Shown here: piece by piece, positions 60,501 through 64,000 of the stretch
How the letters are laid out: the number at the start of each line of letters is the position of its first letter
Numbering within the stretch: the stretch's first letter is position 1
DNA from: Marsupella aquatica
Lineage: Eukaryota; Marchantiophyta
Length of the DNA: 64,000 nucleotides
Direction: 5' to 3'
Assembly: GCA_973895155.1 (NCBI GenBank)
Contig: OZ316894.1
Location: 15,748,001-15,812,000 of the forward strand
Notes under the pieces: model-generated
Told to the model about the DNA's origin: nothing
The model's database searches: none
Seen by the model: only the letters and a program-made list of their open reading frames with translations
Position numbers and translations under genes: made by a program

Positions 60501-61200
60501 CTCAAATCAGAAGCCCTCAGATTCAGCCACAAAATGGATCACATTGTCACTCTTGGGATTTTTTCACTCGCTCTCTTTAAAGGCCTGTGGGTTTCGACTT
60601 TCCAAGCTTGTGTGATTTTTGGCAACGAAAGATTTGATGGGGTCGGCCTGTCCGCGGAAACAAACCCCTGATGAGGCCCCTCATCCAAGCAACTTTTTGG
60701 GGTCCCCACTCCCTGTAGAAAATATATCAAACTGCCAAAGAGCAGGAGGCGCAGAACCGGGAGACAGGATCCCACAGGCCAAAAAACCCAATCAAGGGGA
60801 AACAAGAAAAAAGGCCAAAAGGCCAAAGAGCAAAAACAAAAAAGACCAGGCACAAGCCCAGCCCAAGGAGAACAAAGGACACATAAACCTAAAGGCTACC
60901 CAACGGCACAGTGAAGACCCTGCAATTCCTACATCCCCAGGACCTCCTGCAACTCCCCTCCAGACAGCCCCGTACCCTGCAGCCCATTTGTCCCACACAC
61001 CCTGCAAATTACTACACCCCCAGTACTCTTGCAAGTCCCCTCCACACAGCCTAGTACCTGCAGCCATTTGTCCCTCCCAACCTATTGTTAAAGTACCTCC
61101 TTTTTTGCAGTGACCAATATGGCCTGGTATGAAGTAGAAGATTCCAAAAATATTCCTCATATAGTTTTCCCCAATTATTTTCCGATGATAAGATCTCCAT
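57554..61200. other. ENT upstream region and gene-free interval
   Basis: The first part should hold the ENT promoter. At about 60371-60392 TTCTTGTAAAGCCACCCT matches the end of the foldback element at 19814-20711, an isolated terminal remnant. At 60949 and 61031 an 82-bp direct repeat (GCAA(C/G)TCCCCTCCA(G/C)ACAGCC...CATTTGTCCC) occurs. Open frames here (e.g. 60619-61113) are Pro/Lys low-complexity and not recognised as genes. Confidence 0.4.
60949..61078. repeat. Tandem direct repeat of about 82 bp
   Basis: GCAACTCCCCTCCAGACAGC at 60949 recurs as GCAAGTCCCCTCCACACAGC at 61031, each followed by CTGCAGCC and ATTTGTCCC. Confidence 0.7.
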
Positions 61201-61880
61201 AATGTAGACTAGGTGTACATGTTTTGTCTGGTTGTCAGCCGATCCCCACTGGTTGCTGTTCTTTGTGATGCAGGGACGGGAAGCTTACCTTGCACAGTTG
61301 GACTCGGAAACATCACCAGAGAAACGATTAAGAGCTTCAGGAATTTGCCGCAATGAACAGATTTACCTATATGTGTGCAACACTTCAATTTATTGCAAGA
61401 TCACAACATCTAAAACATTTTTAAGGGATTTTTATCAGACTTTGATGAGCATTGAATATTCCTTGTTGAAGAATCAAAGATGGGTTGATCTGGGCAATGT
61501 TTTTTGATTGTACACATTCATGGAGGAATCCTTTTAGTCGGATCTCCAAGAGATGACAAAATTTCCACTCTTATTGGAGAAAAGAGGATGGATTCCTCCC
61601 TTTTGAGCAATTGTCCGTTACCGTGCGTTGCACTACACTATCTCGCTAGTGTCACCAAGTTGGGCATCAGATGACATACAAAGCATTAGAGAGGAGAGAC
61701 AGAGGAGGACCATTGCATTGTTTGACAACACATCGCTAGACCCAATGAATGACATGGGACAGAAATTACAATGCCCCAGTGAATGCGGCTTAAGAATTGA
61801 CATCCCTCAAAGAGCCATGCGACTCTTTCGTGCACTTCGATACAAATCTAGTTTCTAAAGCTCGATCACAGCACATTAGG
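61201..61880 (+). repeat. Segment downstream of UP3-like, duplicated (copy 2)
   Basis: It begins AATGTAGACTAGGTGTAC, matching the UP3-like stop codon context, and follows 47366-48085 colinearly to CTAAAGCTCGATCA. The protein-coding exons of UP3-like are absent. An open frame of 91 codons (61232-61507) exists in this copy but is broken in copy 1, so it is probably not selected. Confidence 0.8.
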
Positions 61881-64000
61881 GCGTCTCAAACTCAGGCCGT
61901 AACTCATTATGGCCTTCCCGTAAGCCACATGTTACGGGAGCTCCCGTAAAAATTACGGGAGCCGATCTTCGGCTCCCATAAGGAAACCCCACGGGCTTTT
62001 GCCTTTAGTCATAACCTTAACCACAGTTCGTTAACATTGGCGCAAATACTATGTGCCTTTGTTGGACTGTACTGCCAATGTCGTGAGGTAGCCAGTTCCA
62101 AACTTTGAACTCACTCTCTTTCTCATCAAAGACGGAGAGGAGAAAACTGTGCCATGGCGATCGCAACAGAGGAGTGGTGAATCTGGCACAACTGCATTTC
62201 GCGAGCCTAAACCTGCAATCTGCGAGGTCCAACCTGCACATCACGAGATTGATAGTGCCATCTTTTCAAGCAATAAGTAAGTTTTTGCAGATGCAATTCA
62301 AGTTTCGTGTGTATGCAAATTTCACAGTTTCCGATTTATGAAGTCGTGACATTGTCTTGCGAATGGCTTGTGTATGGTCACAGCTTGCCTTGCTTAGAGC
62401 TGAATCTCTTCTAATTTTGAGCAGCAGATCAGTTGTTTGGTTTTGCTTGAGAATGTGCTTGTATGCAGATTTGCCAGGATTCCGGAAAAATCATCGTCTT
62501 GACGTTGTCGTCGTATGGCTTGTGTTATTGGATTAGCATGCGCATCAACATCACGTCGTGGATTACAGAAGCTTGAGCTATACCTCTTCTACTTTCGAGC
62601 AACAAAGTGAGTTGTTGGGTTGCAATAGTTGTTTGGTTGCGATACAGATTGCGTTTGTATGCAATTTTCTGGAATTCAGGAAAAATTATCGTTGTCATAT
62701 CAAATGTGTTTATATGGCTTCCGTTCAGGTTTCAAATTTGCATCGTCATCACAAGTTTTGAGCTTCTTCACTCCAACAATAGCAACGATGTAGTATTGCA
62801 CTAAGGACATAAATCAGCATTTAATGTCCAAAACTCGGTATTTGATCCCATGGAAGAACAAGTAAGGAATGATTTTCTATCGTTTAACACTTATGAATGA
62901 CTAAGGTAACAAAAACACAGGTTTGAGCCTTTTACTATGATTGCTCAACAAGACATAGATTTGAATGTTTGCTTAACATTGTAAATGCAATTAATAAAAT
63001 GGAAACAAATAACAAAACACAATAAAATCTTGAGGTATGATGAGGGAGTCTGGAAAACACCAAAGTAACTTCTCAACAACACTTCATTTGATGTGATTTG
63101 GGTGGTATATCCGTAAGAATATTTCTGGAATGGTTTATTGTACTAGGATGATTACTAAAATGCCGTCAACACGTCTCAACTTTCCTTCCAAAGGTATTCA
63201 AAAGAAACTAGTAATCAATCACTTCAATATCCAGTCAGTACTTTGAGTCACGAATAATAAACACCATGATGATCAAATTGAAGTCACAGGTAATTGGTGA
63301 GTAACAATCTTTGCATCCCATGCACAAGCAATGTCACGCCAAAAACTATGCATCAAGAGCTCAAGAAGATGGGTTGTCACCACTTAAGGAATCTATTCCC
63401 TCATACTTCTGAGATTCAACTCCATACAAATAATTTTACTTCAATGATCTAAACTCTCGATCATTTAGACCAATGAAGGGAGAAGAATTCCTTCTGCATT
63501 TGTAAGCTCCATACAAAAACAACATGAAAGCTTTACTTTGCAAAGATGATTCAATGCTACAACACATGCCACAGGCACTACTTTATTTCTTCACACTTGA
63601 GAATGACACAAATTCTACTTCATATAGGCTAGCAGGAACCCAAGGAGACTGAGATACTGAAAGGACATGCCCTTTCATATTTGAAGGGTCCTGAATTAAA
63701 CTTAATGACGGTCATCCTTGAAAAGTGAATGGACACTGCTGAAAGTGTAAAAAATGCAGGGGATGCTTCTCAAAGCGTCAAGGTTTGAGCGGACGCTTTG
63801 CAAAGCGTCGGTGTTTTTAGGTAAAACTAATAAACAATGATCTTCATCTAGTTTTAACTTCTAAACTAAGAGTTGGAATGAGTTGAAACTTTTCTAGAGT
63901 ACTCTACTATATATAATCTCTATGCTGACAAAGTTTCAGACTTTTTTGAGACCTCTAAGTGTCTCAAATAAATTGGTAAAAGCGGCGCGGTGTTATAAAA
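61881..64000. other. Terminal gene-free interval
   Basis: A loosely repeated unit of about 180 bp occurs at 62270-62770 (CTCTTCTA...TTTTGAGCA/TTTCGAGCA, TTGTATGCA, CAGGAAAAAT-like). A perfect 18-bp palindrome GACGCTTTGCAAAGCGTC lies at 63792. No gene was recognised. Confidence 0.4.
63792..63809. repeat. Perfect 18-bp palindrome
   Basis: GACGCTTTGCAAAGCGTC is fully self-complementary. A related half-site (GCTTCTCAAAGCGTC, 63766-63780) lies just upstream. This is a different motif from the 9-19 kb palindromes. Confidence 0.8.

Noticed and set aside
60619-61113. 164-codon open frame rich in Lys, Pro and Gln
   Set aside because: Low-complexity, and partly made by the 82-bp tandem repeat; no domain or splice context.

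Overview
The window is nuclear DNA of a land plant. The genes are spliced with GT-AG introns of roughly 90-880 bp. They include a nuclear-encoded chloroplast protein of chlorophyll synthesis (YCF54/LCAA) with an N-terminal extension, plant-type LPAT4/5, a double-Dabb UP3-like protein, plant ENT and plant VTI1. The compact genes and unusual transposons would suit a bryophyte or another non-seed plant, but that is inference. There is no bacterial, organellar or CRISPR-like content.

Layout. ADA1-like SAGA subunit (+, 879-2309). About 3.5 kb without a recognisable gene. LCAA/YCF54 (-, 7504-5880, 3 exons). From 7.9 to about 22.4 kb lies a transposon-rich block. It starts with a 1-kb Mutator-type foldback element with a perfect 9-bp target duplication. 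Next is a roughly 10-kb degenerate composite with two divergent coding blocks: a SWIM/DDE transposase-like gene on the minus strand, and on the plus strand a gene with a ParB-like DGNHR motif and a DNA N4/N6-methylase-like C-terminal part. A dispersed 18-bp palindrome (GCTAGCGAYNTCGCTAGC and variants) occurs only here. Two copies of a TAACACTAAT-rich MITE and a second foldback element follow or are nested in the block. LPAT4/5 (+, 25499-28562, 4 exons) and VTI1 (-, 32343-31681) converge. A complete but dead PIF/Harbinger transposon with TTA target duplication fills 34937-39085. About 3.9 kb of non-genic, partly GC-rich sequence follows.

The right half holds a UP3-like double Dabb gene (+, 42954-47371, 9 exons), an intronless RFWD3-type RING E3 gene (-, 51346-48728) and an equilibrative nucleoside transporter (-, 57553-53617, 8 exons). 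The last 6.4 kb has no recognisable gene, but it carries a diverged second copy of the segment that starts at the UP3-like stop codon (61201-61880, copy of 47366-48085).

The host genes are unrelated housekeeping loci (transcription, chlorophyll synthesis, phospholipid synthesis, vesicle fusion, DNA-damage ubiquitination, nucleoside transport). They do not form a pathway. The unusual part is the 9-19.3 kb composite element. All exon models come from reading splice sites, phase agreement and remembered family sequences. No alignment or transcript data were available.
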